Below, piece after piece: positions 17,801-28,199 of a stretch of 36,847 nucleotides of DNA. Each line of letters begins with the position of its first letter. Position 1 is the first letter of the stretch. A program made the translations under genes and the position numbers. The DNA comes from Pseudolactococcus piscium (GTDB lineage Bacteria; Bacillota; Bacilli; Lactobacillales; Streptococcaceae): the NCBI RefSeq assembly GCF_002441695.1, contig NZ_JXJW01000007.1, positions 60,637-97,483 of the forward strand, read 5' to 3'. The notes under the pieces are model-generated. The model searched no databases and was not told the DNA's origin. It saw only the letters and a program-made list of their open reading frames with translations.

Positions 17801-18365
17801 AGGCTTTGATTTGTATGCGCAACTTCTAGAAGAAGCAGTCAATAAACGACTTGGTAAAACAAAGAAAACAGCAAAATCAAGTTCTGAAATATCGCTTGGT
17901 ATTGATGCCTTCTTACCAACTGACTATATTTCTGATCAACGACAAAAAATAGAGATATATAAGCGTATTAGAGAAATAGAGAGCCGAGTCTACTATCAAG
18001 ATTTACAAGATGAGTTAATCGACCGGTTTGGTGAATATCCTGATACTGTTGCTTATTTATTGGAAATTGGTCTGTTAAAATGTTTTGCTGATCATGCATT
18101 AGTTGACAAAATAGAGCGACAACTTGTCAACATCACGTATACAATGAGTAAAGCAGCCAATCATCAGTTTATGCCACAAGATTATTTTGATGCCCTCTCC
18201 AAGACAAGTCTAAAAGCTAAAATTGGCGAAGAAAAAGGACTGATGATGATTCGTTTTGATATTAGACAGGTATCAGAAGCAGCTTATCTTGCACAAATTA
18301 TGGCCTTTACAGAGCGCCTAAGTCGTATTAGAGATGAGAAAATAAATGAAAAGACCATTGATTAA
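14865..18365 (+). CDS. mfd: Transcription-repair coupling factor Mfd
   Basis: 1166 residues. It removes RNA polymerase stalled at DNA lesions and recruits UvrA. Order: UvrB-like domains (1 to about 330), RNA-polymerase-interacting domain beginning near [18 protein letters not shown], helicase core with Walker [10 protein letters not shown] (from G637) and DEEQ box (D738-Q741), TATPIPRT, the TRG-type motif region QLRGRVGRS, and a C-terminal TRCF domain. The length is typical. It starts in the last bases of pth, so the two are translationally coupled, and it runs head-on to replication from oriC. Confidence 0.97.
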   Translation: MKLTTLFDENLPVNKWHRDLNKASRTLFTGIQGTIKALLMATAYDNYPDKYIIITDSQYHASELYSDLAEIIGEDKIFQYFSDDNIFAEYAIASKERIAYRLDALTFLQDAQADGFLIIPIFALRNLLPNPKTFQNFKLTFTNGQELDVEALAKQLSTRSFDLVQRVMSPGEFSKRGDILDIYPLTAENPIRIEFFGDEIDGIRYFDIETQRSLQEVNTVTITPASDFVLSQDDFARGVNNLSSIPDLNEQQKSYFDELIGAAKHDHYHPDLRKFSEFFYEDKWTLLDYFPKNTPLFIDDFQKITEMDHKITHETAEFNLSEKILNRSIDGMIYLSDTIHSLRQYKPATFFSNFQKGLGNLKFDQLHNFNQHTIQSFFGQIQLLKVEVEHLTKINYTVILAVSKEKQAKLIDSLQDVAVSFTLSSLQAIQENKVNIVNINLANGFNLLEEKIVLITENEIFGKNKKRRTKRLNITNAERLKDYNELSVGDFVVHQTHGIGKYLGLETIEIANIHRDYLTIQYQNNDTISIPVDQVDLLTKYAAGEGKPPKVNKLNDGRWKRTVKTVSKQIEDISADLIKLYAARESQKGFAFAPDDASQQEFDDAFSYTETEDQLRSVKEIKQDMERVRPMDRLLVGDVGFGKTEVAMRAAFKAINDHKQVAILVPTTVLAEQHYNNFRERFNDFGVNVAVMSRFQTKKEQTEILEKLKKDRVDLLIGTHRLLSKDVVFFDLGLMIIDEEQRFGVKHKERLKELKTQVDVLTLTATPIPRTLHMSMMGIRDLSVIETPPTNRYPVQTYVMETNFGVLRDAVLREISRGGQVFYIYNRVDTIEQKVSQISELIPEARVSYIHGQMSEIQLENTLLEFINGEYDVLVATTIIETGVDIPNANTLFVEDADRMGLSQLYQLRGRVGRSNRVAYAYFMYQPDKSLTDVSEKRLEAIKGFTELGSGFKIAMRDLSIRGSGNILGAEQSGFIDSIGFDLYAQLLEEAVNKRLGKTKKTAKSSSEISLGIDAFLPTDYISDQRQKIEIYKRIREIESRVYYQDLQDELIDRFGEYPDTVAYLLEIGLLKCFADHALVDKIERQLVNITYTMSKAANHQFMPQDYFDALSKTSLKAKIGEEKGLMMIRFDIRQVSEAAYLAQIMAFTERLSRIRDEKINEKTID

Positions 18366-19809
18366 TACCTTAAAAGGGGTAAGTATCCTTGCTATAGCTG
18401 GTTTTTTATCTAAGATATTAGCTGCACTTTATCGGTTTCCCTACCAGAATTTGGTCGGAGATCAAGGATTTTATGCGTTTCAACAAGTCTATCCCTTCTA
18501 TTCAATCATCACAACTTTGTCTCTAGTAGCCCTACCTAATTTTCTTTCTAGCCTCGTGCATTCATCTGATACACCTGAAGAAGATACCAGGCAATTTTTC
18601 CAACTGACGTTTATCTTCTCCATAGTTGCCTGCTTAATTCTGACACTTTCTAGTCAACCTATTGCTAGACTAATGGGACAGGAAAAATTAGCAAGCCCAT
18701 TCGTCATGGCAATCTTACCCTTATTGCTAGTCCCTTTCCTATCTTTATATAGAGGTCAGTTACAAGCCAAAAATCAGATGTCCAAAACTGCACTCTCACA
18801 AGTAATAGAGCAAGTTATTAGAGTCTGCTTAATCATTGTTGCTGCTATCTTGTTTACAAGACTCACAAACAATATCTATACGATTTCATTCTTAGCCATG
18901 CTGGGTTCCTTTATTGGAGGTGTTATGGCACTTGTCTATCTAATGGTTACGACCCCCTTTAAAATGAAGTCCCTATTTTCTAATTTTTTCACGATATCTA
19001 GTAAACTTAATGTCCTTAAAAAATTTGGGATTCCTTCCTTAGTCTTTACTTTTTTTATGGTTTACATGCTACTATTACAAATGATAGATGTCTTTTTTGT
19101 AAAAAATGCATTGCTAAATATGACACAAAGCATCACCTCAAATCAAGCAGAAGTGCTAAAGGGCATCTATGATAGAGGCCAACCTTTCCTACAGTTAGGG
19201 CTAGTCATTACAACATCGATTCTAACCGATTCACTCCCTAAACTAACGAAACGTGGCGTCGTATCTAACCAGATTTGGCAAGCGGTAACTTATCTATCCA
19301 TTACCATAACGACGGGTCTATTCCTTTTATTACCCAGTATGAATGATGTCCTCTTTAAGAGTCACGATTACTCGTTTAGTTTACAACTCTTCATCCTGCA
19401 AATCCCACTCATTTCGATGATTCAGTTGCATCATCATGCGCTTTTCTTAGCCCATAAAAATAAACAATCCGGTCTATTTTTAATCAGTGGGTTATGCCTG
19501 AAATTAATTCTAGTTTATCCACTGACTAGTTCTTTGGGCCTAATTGGGGCGTCTCTTTCTAGTTTAATTAGTCTGCTCTTTGTCTATCTGCTTTACATGA
19601 TTTACAGTAAAAAAATGCCAAATGCTTTATTAAATGCGCGGTTTTGGCTGGCAATCATCGCGATGAGCTTTGTCATCTTAATCGGTACCCACATTTTTCT
19701 TGTTGACAATCGGCTATTGCAACTGATTAAAATCGGCTTACTGACTATGATTGGTGCAGCAGTATTCTTTAAAGTTAGCAAATTTAAACTAAAAACATTA
19801 CTCACTTAA
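18346..19809 (+). CDS. MATE/MOP-superfamily flippase (SpoVB/MurJ-like)
   Basis: 487 residues with 12 or more membrane helices and the N-terminal motif of polysaccharide/lipid-II exporters (GVSILAIAGFLSKILAALYRFPYQNLVGDQGFYAFQQVYPFY). Members flip undecaprenyl-linked precursors across the membrane. In Bacillus subtilis spoVB follows mfd, so position supports this. Whether it acts on lipid II or on a wall polysaccharide precursor cannot be told. It starts 20 bases inside mfd with a weak ribosome site (GATGAGAAA), implying coupling, and ends at a shared terminator with rexA. Confidence 0.88.
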   Translation: MKRPLINTLKGVSILAIAGFLSKILAALYRFPYQNLVGDQGFYAFQQVYPFYSIITTLSLVALPNFLSSLVHSSDTPEEDTRQFFQLTFIFSIVACLILTLSSQPIARLMGQEKLASPFVMAILPLLLVPFLSLYRGQLQAKNQMSKTALSQVIEQVIRVCLIIVAAILFTRLTNNIYTISFLAMLGSFIGGVMALVYLMVTTPFKMKSLFSNFFTISSKLNVLKKFGIPSLVFTFFMVYMLLLQMIDVFFVKNALLNMTQSITSNQAEVLKGIYDRGQPFLQLGLVITTSILTDSLPKLTKRGVVSNQIWQAVTYLSITITTGLFLLLPSMNDVLFKSHDYSFSLQLFILQIPLISMIQLHHHALFLAHKNKQSGLFLISGLCLKLILVYPLTSSLGLIGASLSSLISLLFVYLLYMIYSKKMPNALLNARFWLAIIAMSFVILIGTHIFLVDNRLLQLIKIGLLTMIGAAVFFKVSKFKLKTLLT

Positions 19810-19811
19810 CT

Positions 19812-19852
19812 CAAGTATAAAAAAAGAGCCCAGGCTCCTTTTTTTATACTTG
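19812..19852. terminator. Bidirectional terminator between convergent flippase gene and rexA
   Basis: A long inverted repeat, arms CAAGTATAAAAAAAGAGCC and its complement with one bulge, gives an A/T-flanked GC hairpin ending both strands. It overlaps the rexA stop codon. It sits at the right edge of the inverted block. Confidence 0.88.
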
Positions 19853-22800
19853 TTCGATGTAAACCTTATCTGGTCCTCCCAGTAAAATGAGATATTTTTC
19901 AACTGATGACACCTTAAATGCTGACGCAAGACTTTCAGCATATAGAGACATCTGTAGTTGATACTGCGCTTTGATTTCCGGAATTTTAGCTAGGCTTGTA
20001 AAGTGATCCGTCTTATAATCAAACAGGATGATTTTATTATCAAATTTAATGAAGCCATCTATAATACCACGTATCACGTATTGTTGACCTGAGGCGTCAT
20101 CTGTTTTTAGCATGGAAAAGGGTGCTTCACGAGATATATTCTCAAACTGATCCACTAAAAGCTTACCAAAGTCTGTATCAAATAAACTAAAAATCTTAGC
20201 CTGATCAATTTTTAACTTAACTTCATCTCTAACAGCTAATTTTTTGAGTGTATGCGCTAATGTTTCACGTGAAACATGTGTAAAATCAAGTGATTGCATT
20301 AACTCATGTACAGCTGTTCCTAATTCAGTAGGAGAGACTTTTTTATCCGTCTTTAAGAATTCAAACTGCGAATATTTTTGTTTAGACTGAACCACCACAT
20401 CATTCTCTGAAATCAAATGTTCATATCTTTTTTTGATTTGACTAGGTGTTTGAATCGTTGGTAATTGGATGCCAGCTGCATATTTTTGATTGAGCTTTTC
20501 AGTAGATGCTAGCATATCTTTAGCTAATTTAACCTCTTCAATCGTATCCATTGTCCCATCAAATGCTTGTGATGCAAGCAAAAGTGAGTCAAATGAGCTA
20601 GCCTCTTGGTAACTGCTTGGTAGCATCTCTGCTAAGTCATCATCAATAATCAATCGCAGGTTAAGGCCTAGGTCTGATTTTACTGTTGTCGCATGATAGA
20701 TGCCCAAAATCCAGTTTAAATAGCCCTTACTAGATTTTCTAATGCTAGTATCTAGGAGGCCTTTTTGATCAAAAGCAACTTGTTGATACTCTGAGAAGAG
20801 ACCATCCTCATCTATTTTTGAGGCATCAATCTTACCCACCATGTAAACTTTATTGACAGCTCTAGTAAAGGCAACATAAAGCATCCGCATTTCTTCAGCT
20901 AGTGATTGATATGATTTTTCCAAGGCGTTGGCCGTGTGAGGTAAGGTTGCCATCTTAACTAATGCATAAGGAAAATCAGTGTCAACTTCTGCCTTAAAAT
21001 CTGCTGTAAAGTTAATACCTGCACCATTTTTTCTTGAAAGAATTAAATCACCAGATAGGTCTTTCATATTAAACTTCTTATTGAAGTTCAAAATAAACAC
21101 AAATGGGAATTCTAGTCCTTTTGATTTATGGATGGTCATGACGCGAACAGCATGAGTTGGTAGTGCCACATTAATTGATGTCAAATCATTTTTGTTGGTC
21201 AGAAAACTATCAATCATCTTGATAAATTGAAAGAGGCCCTTATATCCAGAAGATTCATATGATGCTGCACGATCTGCTAATGCAACTAAATTAGCCTGTC
21301 TGAGTTGGCCATTTTTCATGCCACCCACATAGTCATAATAATGTGTATCACGATAAATTTTCCAAATCAGGCTATGTAAACTTTCTTGTTGCGAAAATAG
21401 CTGCCATTGATTCAATAAATCAGTAAAGTTTTCAAGTTTATATCTGAGTTGTTCGTCAACTAAAGCTGGTTTTAGGCCATCTCCATCTAACGCTTTTTGA
21501 TATTTTTCATAAAATGTCACATCATTTGATGCTTGTAAGCTAAGGACTGCTAATTCATTTTCATCAAAATTAAACAGAGGGGACTTCAAAAGTGCCACAA
21601 AAGAGACATCAAAAAGTGGATTATCAACTGCTCTCAACACATCTAACATGACCAAAACTTCCATGGCTTGAAGATAGGTCATCTTGCCTTCATCAAGGAC
21701 TACTGGAATATCAAATGATTGGAGGACACGTTCAATTTCCGCATTATTCGTCTTACTCCTAACGAGTATGACAATATCTTCGTATGCGACGCCTTGCTCA
21801 CTTAATCGCTTAATCTCCTGAGCTGTCATAACCAACTCGTCTTTTGATAATGCTGCATCATCATCAACTTGATGTTTTGGATCTTGATAGATCAGTAGTT
21901 CTGCTGTAAACGTGTCTGAGGTTTCCTTAGCATATGATGGATTCCCAACAACCAACATTTCTTCATCACCATAGACCATCTCCCCAATATTTTTATCCAT
22001 TAATCTTTTAAAAACTTGATTGGTAAAATTGATGACTTCTGGTCTTGATCGGAAATTCTCTTTAAGTCGGATTAATTTGCCATCACTCGTTGGGTCTTGG
22101 TAGCCCTCGTACTTATCCATAAAAAGCGAGGGATCTGCTAGCCTAAACCCATAGATTGACTGTTTAACATCACCAACCATAAATCGATTATGACCATTTG
22201 ATAGTAAGGTTAACATCGCCTCTTGCAGATGATTGGTATCTTGATACTCATCTACCATGACCTCAACATACTGTGTTTGATAGACTTTTCTAAGGACCTC
22301 ATTTTCCTGTAAGATAGCAATCGTCAGGTGCGTTACATCAGCATATTCAAGACAGGCATTATTCAGCTTATAGGCATGATAGTCTTGATAAAAAGTGAGC
22401 GCAATGGCTTGTAAATCAGCTGTCAATTCACTTGCAGCTCCATGATATTTTTCAATAATGGCTTGATGCTTAATTGCTTCAACAAACTCATCCAGATTTT
22501 TTTTATAAGTATCAAGTGATGCCTTTAAGCTTTTCTTTTGGCTTTCAAGTGCTTCATCTCTAGTCTCTTTATTATTTGCCTTAGGTATAAACTGAAATTT
22601 TAGTTGCTGATAAAAATCAGAAAACTTACTAAATGCTTTCTGCTCTAAGCAAGCGACCAAGTAGTCATAATTACCTAAAAATTCTTCTGTATTACTAATT
22701 TTTGCCTTACCAGTAATCAAGCCAGTCGCTAAATTTTCATCCAATATTTGGTAGATTTGAAATAAGCTATCCTGTAAGCCATCTGTAAACCTATCCGGTA

Positions 22801-23494
22801 AATCAGCATAACTGCCAATTGTTGAAAAGCCAGTTAAAAAATCATCTGTCAACCACTTAATCGGATCTTCCAGACTATCAGCAAATGTATTAATTTTATC
22901 TAAAATCGTATAAAATGGGGCTATTTTACGGTCAGATGAAAAATTAGTCATCACCTTAACAAAGCGTTCCTTGCTAAGCGTTCCTTTACCTGCTAAGGAT
23001 GCCTCAACTAATTTATCAAATAACTCTTGCTTGATCACATCTTGTTCTGTTTTATCAACTAGCAATCTAAAAGTAGGATCTATATGTTTCAAATAGAAAT
23101 TTTCTTTGAGGAATTTTAGTGTGAAGCTATCCATCGTCCCAATATCCGCATTAGGTAGATCTTGCAATGCTTGTGTTAGCAGATGAAGGCGTTCCTGATT
23201 TTTTTCTTTAAGACGCGTCTCACGAATCTTTTTATCTAGTCTTGTTTTTAACTCAGCAGCAGCTTTATTTGTAAAGGTTGAAATGAATAGACTTTTAAGT
23301 GGTACGCCTTTTAAAATATAATAAAGGATGCGTTCTGTCATCACAAATGTCTTACCAGATCCAGCAGAAGCTGAGACTAGAATATTTGTACCAGTCCTAT
23401 AGATTGCCTCAATCTGCTCTGGTGTCTTTGGCATGTCTTTACCGGATTCATTTTCTTGTAATGCTGAGATGTCTTGTTCAGTCAGATGATCCAT
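19844..23494 (-). CDS. rexA: ATP-dependent helicase/nuclease subunit A (RexA/AddA)
   Basis: 1216 residues. With RexB it processes double-strand ends and stops at Chi for RecA loading. Walker A SASAGSGKT at 41-49, UvrD-type motifs (DEYQDTN, GDVKQSIYGFR, IHKSKGLEFP, EEMRMLYVAFTRA), and a C-terminal RecB-type nuclease (D1146 in GIIDG, D1159 and K1161 in DYKTD). The length is typical. The ATG overlaps the rexB end by 17 bases, behind GAAAGGAGA. It directly follows rexB, as in lactococci. Confidence 0.97.
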   Translation of the reverse strand: MDHLTEQDISALQENESGKDMPKTPEQIEAIYRTGTNILVSASAGSGKTFVMTERILYYILKGVPLKSLFISTFTNKAAAELKTRLDKKIRETRLKEKNQERLHLLTQALQDLPNADIGTMDSFTLKFLKENFYLKHIDPTFRLLVDKTEQDVIKQELFDKLVEASLAGKGTLSKERFVKVMTNFSSDRKIAPFYTILDKINTFADSLEDPIKWLTDDFLTGFSTIGSYADLPDRFTDGLQDSLFQIYQILDENLATGLITGKAKISNTEEFLGNYDYLVACLEQKAFSKFSDFYQQLKFQFIPKANNKETRDEALESQKKSLKASLDTYKKNLDEFVEAIKHQAIIEKYHGAASELTADLQAIALTFYQDYHAYKLNNACLEYADVTHLTIAILQENEVLRKVYQTQYVEVMVDEYQDTNHLQEAMLTLLSNGHNRFMVGDVKQSIYGFRLADPSLFMDKYEGYQDPTSDGKLIRLKENFRSRPEVINFTNQVFKRLMDKNIGEMVYGDEEMLVVGNPSYAKETSDTFTAELLIYQDPKHQVDDDAALSKDELVMTAQEIKRLSEQGVAYEDIVILVRSKTNNAEIERVLQSFDIPVVLDEGKMTYLQAMEVLVMLDVLRAVDNPLFDVSFVALLKSPLFNFDENELAVLSLQASNDVTFYEKYQKALDGDGLKPALVDEQLRYKLENFTDLLNQWQLFSQQESLHSLIWKIYRDTHYYDYVGGMKNGQLRQANLVALADRAASYESSGYKGLFQFIKMIDSFLTNKNDLTSINVALPTHAVRVMTIHKSKGLEFPFVFILNFNKKFNMKDLSGDLILSRKNGAGINFTADFKAEVDTDFPYALVKMATLPHTANALEKSYQSLAEEMRMLYVAFTRAVNKVYMVGKIDASKIDEDGLFSEYQQVAFDQKGLLDTSIRKSSKGYLNWILGIYHATTVKSDLGLNLRLIIDDDLAEMLPSSYQEASSFDSLLLASQAFDGTMDTIEEVKLAKDMLASTEKLNQKYAAGIQLPTIQTPSQIKKRYEHLISENDVVVQSKQKYSQFEFLKTDKKVSPTELGTAVHELMQSLDFTHVSRETLAHTLKKLAVRDEVKLKIDQAKIFSLFDTDFGKLLVDQFENISREAPFSMLKTDDASGQQYVIRGIIDGFIKFDNKIILFDYKTDHFTSLAKIPEIKAQYQLQMSLYAESLASAFKVSSVEKYLILLGGPDKVYIEQV

Positions 23495-26400
23495 TAATAT
23501 GTTCTCCTTTCAGTAAGGCTTCTCTAATTTCTTCTTTTGATTTCTGGTGAATTTTTCGTCCTGATGATAAATGCAAATCTGCTTCAAATCCGCATATACT
23601 CTTGAATTGACAGAATTGACACCCTTTAGCATGATGGTTGACAACAACTGGATTGATGTCAACTTTTCCTGATAAAATCTTTTTACCCGCCACTTGATAA
23701 AGTGTTTCATTTTGACTAATCATAGCTGATATTTCTGGTTCAGAAAAGAAATTGTTATTATTCTTAAAAGGCTGATTTTCTTTTGTAAATTTGCCTAGGT
23801 TAAAAAGGTCATCGAAATTATCTTTTAAGTCATTTGCTAGTTCAGCGTTGAAGAAACCAGTATACTTCATTAATTTCTTTAGTTCATTAGGAATATCAGA
23901 AATAGCCTTAACTGATTTAAGTGGTATGGTTGGATTTTGAAGATGTAAATATAATGCTCCCCAAATGTCAGCTGTGGTACCAAATTGGGTCGCATTTTGA
24001 CGTAAAATATCTAAATAAGTTAAAAACTGTAAACTTGTCCCATCATACGCATCTTGTAAATCAAACTTTTTATCTCCTGACTTGTAGTCAACAGCACCTA
24101 AGGTATTAAAAAGAGTATCAACTCTATCAATTAAGCCGCGTAGCTGTAACTTTTTATTCTCTTGTAAGGCAACTTGATAGGTTTTTAGCGTAGATTTCTC
24201 AAAACCAAATGCTTGTTCAAATGCCAATGACTGGATACCAGAATTTCCTAAAGTTTGCTTGATCATCGTTGCTGTTTGATAGATAATTTCCTGAAGTCTA
24301 GACTGTGTAAATTGGCTGAGCGCATCCCGTGTAAAATAGACCTGATATTTTTCATCAACTTCTTGTAACCTTTTTGCTAGAATCTGATCAAATGCTTGTC
24401 CATCTCCTTGACTATCTCTCATGACCTTTTCAAATACTTCATGAAAATAGGAACCTGATAATCTTGAATCTAAATCTATTGTTTCAAACTCTCTAATATG
24501 AAGTGTTTGATTTAAAAAGTATTGATACTCACAGTTATAAAAGTTTTCAAAACTAGAAACTGAGGCGTTCAAATCTGACGGATATAGGGCAGATATAACA
24601 GGTGACTGAATTTCCCTTGCTGATAACTGATCTGTTTTAGCAGCTGATAGTAGGAACTGGTAGTCAGATTTTTTTGTCATGACTCTGAATAAACTGACCC
24701 AAAATGAACTTGATTGCTGCTTAAAGTCGGTATCAGATGTTGTGACTAATTGCCGCTGAATTTCACCAAAGTTTGCTAATAACCCATTATAATTACCAAT
24801 ATGTTCGAGGGTGTCAACAAGGTTGACACCAGTCTTGATAGTTGGTTTAAGACCACGATTCACTAAAAAGCTCAGATAAGACGACATCTCACTTTGCTCA
24901 TTTGTATAAAGCTGGGGGATTGATAAGATTAATTTTTTATTAGCTGTATTGAATAGCTGTACTGCTGTAAAGCTATTCTTTTTACCATTAATAAATGCTG
25001 GCTCATCCACGTACTGGATACGATCAGTCTCTCTTAAATTACGATTGATGGCCGCACGTTCTTCATCTGACAATAAACTTAAATTTTGTTTTTGTTTAGG
25101 AAAATTTGACGCTGTCAACCCGATAGCAAATACATAGTCAGCTGTGTGAGGCTCTACTAGCTCGTAAGATTTAACTTGAACCACATCCACATTAGCTGGC
25201 ACTAATCTGTAGCTAGCATTTTTGATACCTGACTCAATAATATCTAAAAATTCTTGCATAGATAAGGTTGTCATACCAAATACAGCTGTAAATTCTTCTA
25301 AAACTGTCATCAGTAGCTTCCAAACTTCTAAATGCTCGGAAGATTTTTCAAAGTTAGCTGCAGCCTCAGATGCAAAATAAAGTTGTTCAAGACTTACTTT
25401 GACTAATCCTGTTTCAAGAAATGCTTGAAACTTTTTAACCCAATTTGTCCCTTTCGTTTTTTTAGTTTCCAAAAATACTTGTAGGGGAGAATGCTCTCCC
25501 ACAAGTAAGCGTCTGATTTTTTCTGGCGCATGGTCTTCAAACGCTTGATTGAATTTCGCTTTACCTCTTACATTTCGTTGTAAACTATAATATTCAAACT
25601 TGTAAATATCTTGTAATGCTAGATGATCAGCCGTATAAAGTCCTGTTTTCAATAAATTTAAAATATCATGTAGTTGATAGCGACTTTTTTTAATTTTGAG
25701 TAAGGATTCTACCAAGACTATCAAGGGATGATCTTTCATCGATTTTTCTTGTGCATAGAAAAATGGAATCTCATATGTCTTGAAAATTTCAGGTAGCAAA
25801 ATCCCATCCGTATTGACATCACCTAGTAAAACTAAGATATCTTTATAATTTACGCCTTGATATAAAAGTTGTCTGATTTGCTTGGCAACATGCTCGATTT
25901 CTTCTTTATGATTCACAACCTGCCAAATTTCGACGGCATCGTTAGGGGTTAAGTTATCTTTATCTGTGATCGAAAAATCCGACTCTTTTTCCATAAGATC
26001 TGATATTTCAGTAAAGATGGTGTCATCTTTATTGACAGTCTTATCAACTAAAGTTACCTCGTATTTTTGCGATAATGTCCTGATTAACTCAACTGATTGT
26101 TGATAGATATTGCCCTCGATAAAGGTAGCTGATAGTGATTTTTTTGAGGCGTATATGCCTAATGTAATATCTGAAACTTGATTAGACAACACATCAATTA
26201 AGGTCAATTCTTCTGCAGAAAATCGAGAGTACCCATCAATAATCAACACATAGTCTTGCAAATTTGCGGTCACCTTATGATTGACTAACAGGTCAATAAA
26301 TTGTTGTAATTTATCTTCGTTTGAAAAATGACCTAATTGGTAGTCAAATTCATCAAGAATGATTTTCAATTCTTGATTTTTCTGATTATTTGTCGCAAGT

Positions 26401-26816
26401 AATAACTCATCACTCGTCAAGTTGGCCGTATTTAATTCATGGTATAGCTCAACCAATTGGTCAATAAAGCCTTGCTTTTCTTTGATAAACCGATAGGTTG
26501 GAATTGCCTCATCTGATAGTAAGCTCAAAGTCCGACGCATGAGCATGGCAAGACCAACAGTTGATAGATTTGTTTTATCAGTCTCTTGATTTTTATCAAA
26601 GTACCATGGTAGTTGTTTTAGTCTGGTAACGGTTAAGTCAAATAAGGCACCCTCTTGACCATGATTAAAGCGTGTCAAAATTTCCTTTTCTTTTTCAAAA
26701 GAAAGGGAAGATGGCACGATATAAAATATTTTTTTTCCAGCCTCAATATAATCACGCGCTTCATCAATCAAAAAATCAGTGAGTTGACCGTAAATATCTG
26801 TATGGATAATTTTCAT
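23478..26816 (-). CDS. rexB: ATP-dependent nuclease subunit B (RexB/AddB)
   Basis: 1112 residues. Partner of RexA, carrying the second nuclease (GLIDRVDTL...VDYKSGDKKFD) and the iron-sulfur staple: C762 plus C1066, C1069 and C1075 (CQFCQFKSIC), the AddB spacing. The N-terminal helicase-like domain lacks an obvious Walker A, which I take to be usual for RexB compared with Bacillus AddB. The start ATG at 26816 is preceded by GAGAGG about 12 bases away, inside the hairpin at 26825-26840. Together with dnaN and dnaA this order is diagnostic for Lactococcus. Confidence 0.96.
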   Translation of the reverse strand: MKIIHTDIYGQLTDFLIDEARDYIEAGKKIFYIVPSSLSFEKEKEILTRFNHGQEGALFDLTVTRLKQLPWYFDKNQETDKTNLSTVGLAMLMRRTLSLLSDEAIPTYRFIKEKQGFIDQLVELYHELNTANLTSDELLLATNNQKNQELKIILDEFDYQLGHFSNEDKLQQFIDLLVNHKVTANLQDYVLIIDGYSRFSAEELTLIDVLSNQVSDITLGIYASKKSLSATFIEGNIYQQSVELIRTLSQKYEVTLVDKTVNKDDTIFTEISDLMEKESDFSITDKDNLTPNDAVEIWQVVNHKEEIEHVAKQIRQLLYQGVNYKDILVLLGDVNTDGILLPEIFKTYEIPFFYAQEKSMKDHPLIVLVESLLKIKKSRYQLHDILNLLKTGLYTADHLALQDIYKFEYYSLQRNVRGKAKFNQAFEDHAPEKIRRLLVGEHSPLQVFLETKKTKGTNWVKKFQAFLETGLVKVSLEQLYFASEAAANFEKSSEHLEVWKLLMTVLEEFTAVFGMTTLSMQEFLDIIESGIKNASYRLVPANVDVVQVKSYELVEPHTADYVFAIGLTASNFPKQKQNLSLLSDEERAAINRNLRETDRIQYVDEPAFINGKKNSFTAVQLFNTANKKLILSIPQLYTNEQSEMSSYLSFLVNRGLKPTIKTGVNLVDTLEHIGNYNGLLANFGEIQRQLVTTSDTDFKQQSSSFWVSLFRVMTKKSDYQFLLSAAKTDQLSAREIQSPVISALYPSDLNASVSSFENFYNCEYQYFLNQTLHIREFETIDLDSRLSGSYFHEVFEKVMRDSQGDGQAFDQILAKRLQEVDEKYQVYFTRDALSQFTQSRLQEIIYQTATMIKQTLGNSGIQSLAFEQAFGFEKSTLKTYQVALQENKKLQLRGLIDRVDTLFNTLGAVDYKSGDKKFDLQDAYDGTSLQFLTYLDILRQNATQFGTTADIWGALYLHLQNPTIPLKSVKAISDIPNELKKLMKYTGFFNAELANDLKDNFDDLFNLGKFTKENQPFKNNNNFFSEPEISAMISQNETLYQVAGKKILSGKVDINPVVVNHHAKGCQFCQFKSICGFEADLHLSSGRKIHQKSKEEIREALLKGEHINGSSD

Positions 26817-26820
26817 ATAA

Positions 26821-26850
26821 AAAATAGACCTCTCGGTCTATTATATCATG
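26821..26850 (-). promoter_or_regulatory. Overlapping promoter and terminator hairpin before rexB
   Basis: Minus strand extended -10 TGATATAAT (26848-26840) runs directly into TAGACC-GAGA-GGTCTA (26840-26825) and a T run (26824-26819). The hairpin is a terminator for transcripts arriving from dnaN and hides the rexB ribosome site; transcripts from the -10 would start inside the loop and could not form it. Confidence 0.7.
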
Positions 26851-26885
26851 TTTAAGGATACATCATATCTAGCTAAGTCAGCTGA

Positions 26886-28028
26886 TTAGTTGGTACGAAC
26901 AGGTGTGACCAACTGCACAAAATCAAGCGTATCGCTCTTTGGAACCAATGTAAAGGGTCTTACAGCAGAAATAAAGCGAATTCTAACCTCTGGTTCTTTA
27001 ATCACCTTCAAAGCATCAATCAGATACTGAGGATTAAAAGAAATGGTTAAGTCCTCTCCAGATTTTGCCAATGGTGTGATTTCTTCATGAACTGATCCCA
27101 CTTCTGGTGAGTTAACAGTCGCAATAATCGTATCGCCATTAATCGTTAATTTCACTGTACCGTTTGTCGTCGCGTTAGAGAGCAATTTAGCACGATCCAT
27201 GGTATGACGTAGATTTGCCACGTCAAAGGTCAAATCAAGCGTATAATCGGCTTCTGAAGGGATTAAGCGATTGGTATCAGGATAGTTGCCTTCAACAAGA
27301 CGCGTATAGAACGAAATCGTCTCATTTCTAATTAAAATTTGATTACTTGAAAAGAAAATATCAAGTTCTGTATCATCATCTGAAAAAACGGATTTAAAGC
27401 TATTGACCGATTTATTTGGTAAGACCAAATCAAAATCTTCACTTAACTTATCAAGCGTAATAATTCTTTGACTCATACGATGTGAGTCAGTTGCAACTGA
27501 CTTCAACAACTTGTTATCAGTTAAGGTTAAATGCACACCTGTTAAAATAGGACGAGATTCCTGAGTGGACACTGCAAAGGCTGTTTCAGTGAAGATTTCT
27601 TTTAAGACACCAGCTTTAATTTTAAGCGGATTTTCTGTCGCCATCTCCTGAATACGTGGATACATCTCAACATCTAGTCCTTTAAGGGTAATTTCAGACT
27701 GGCCTGATGTTAAGACAACTTGATTTTGCTCAATCTCTTGAAAATCAAATGTGATTTCAGGCAGGTTATTGACAACACTCTCAAAAAAGTTTGCTTCTAG
27801 CAAGATACTGCCAGGTTGCGAAATCAACATCCCAGCATTTTCATCCTCTTTTGCTACAAAGTTTTCAATAGAAATTTGTCCATTAGATCCTGTTAGGGTA
27901 ATACCTTCAGTAGAGACATCAATTTTTATTTTAGATAAAGTAGGAATTGCTACTTTACTAGAAATAGCTTGTTTGGTAATTCTCAAATTATTGAGAAAAG
28001 CGGTTTTATTGATAGAAAAATTAATCAT
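26886..28028 (-). CDS. dnaN: DNA polymerase III sliding clamp (beta subunit)
   Basis: 380 residues, typical for the clamp, which encircles DNA as a dimer and tethers the replicase. It begins [15 protein letters not shown], contains the three repeated clamp folds, and ends [22 protein letters not shown] with the family's C-terminal VTPVRT motif. A 171-base gap with DnaA boxes separates it from dnaA. The ribosome site before the ATG is poor (AAAGAG about 9 bases away). Confidence 0.98.
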   Translation of the reverse strand: MINFSINKTAFLNNLRITKQAISSKVAIPTLSKIKIDVSTEGITLTGSNGQISIENFVAKEDENAGMLISQPGSILLEANFFESVVNNLPEITFDFQEIEQNQVVLTSGQSEITLKGLDVEMYPRIQEMATENPLKIKAGVLKEIFTETAFAVSTQESRPILTGVHLTLTDNKLLKSVATDSHRMSQRIITLDKLSEDFDLVLPNKSVNSFKSVFSDDDTELDIFFSSNQILIRNETISFYTRLVEGNYPDTNRLIPSEADYTLDLTFDVANLRHTMDRAKLLSNATTNGTVKLTINGDTIIATVNSPEVGSVHEEITPLAKSGEDLTISFNPQYLIDALKVIKEPEVRIRFISAVRPFTLVPKSDTLDFVQLVTPVRTN

Positions 28029-28095
28029 CGAGAGAACTCTTTCTTTTATTAGTTAAATAAATATAGTTAGTAATAGTAATAGGGGCTGTTCAGTA

Positions 28096-28187
28096 TGTGG
28101 ATAAGTCGTATAAGCCTTTAATTTCAAATTAGTTTAGCCTGTGGATAAAAAAAGATAAGCTGTGAATAAGTCTGTCTAATTTCCACA
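28096..28187 (-). promoter_or_regulatory. DnaA-box cluster between dnaA and dnaN
   Basis: Two perfect boxes TGTGGATAA at 28096-28104 and 28140-28148, a one-mismatch TGTGAATAA at 28161-28169, and a weaker ATTTCCACA at 28179-28187. This is the second half of a bipartite origin or a control region for dnaN. Confidence 0.82.
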
Positions 28188-28199
28188 AGTCGCTTAAGA

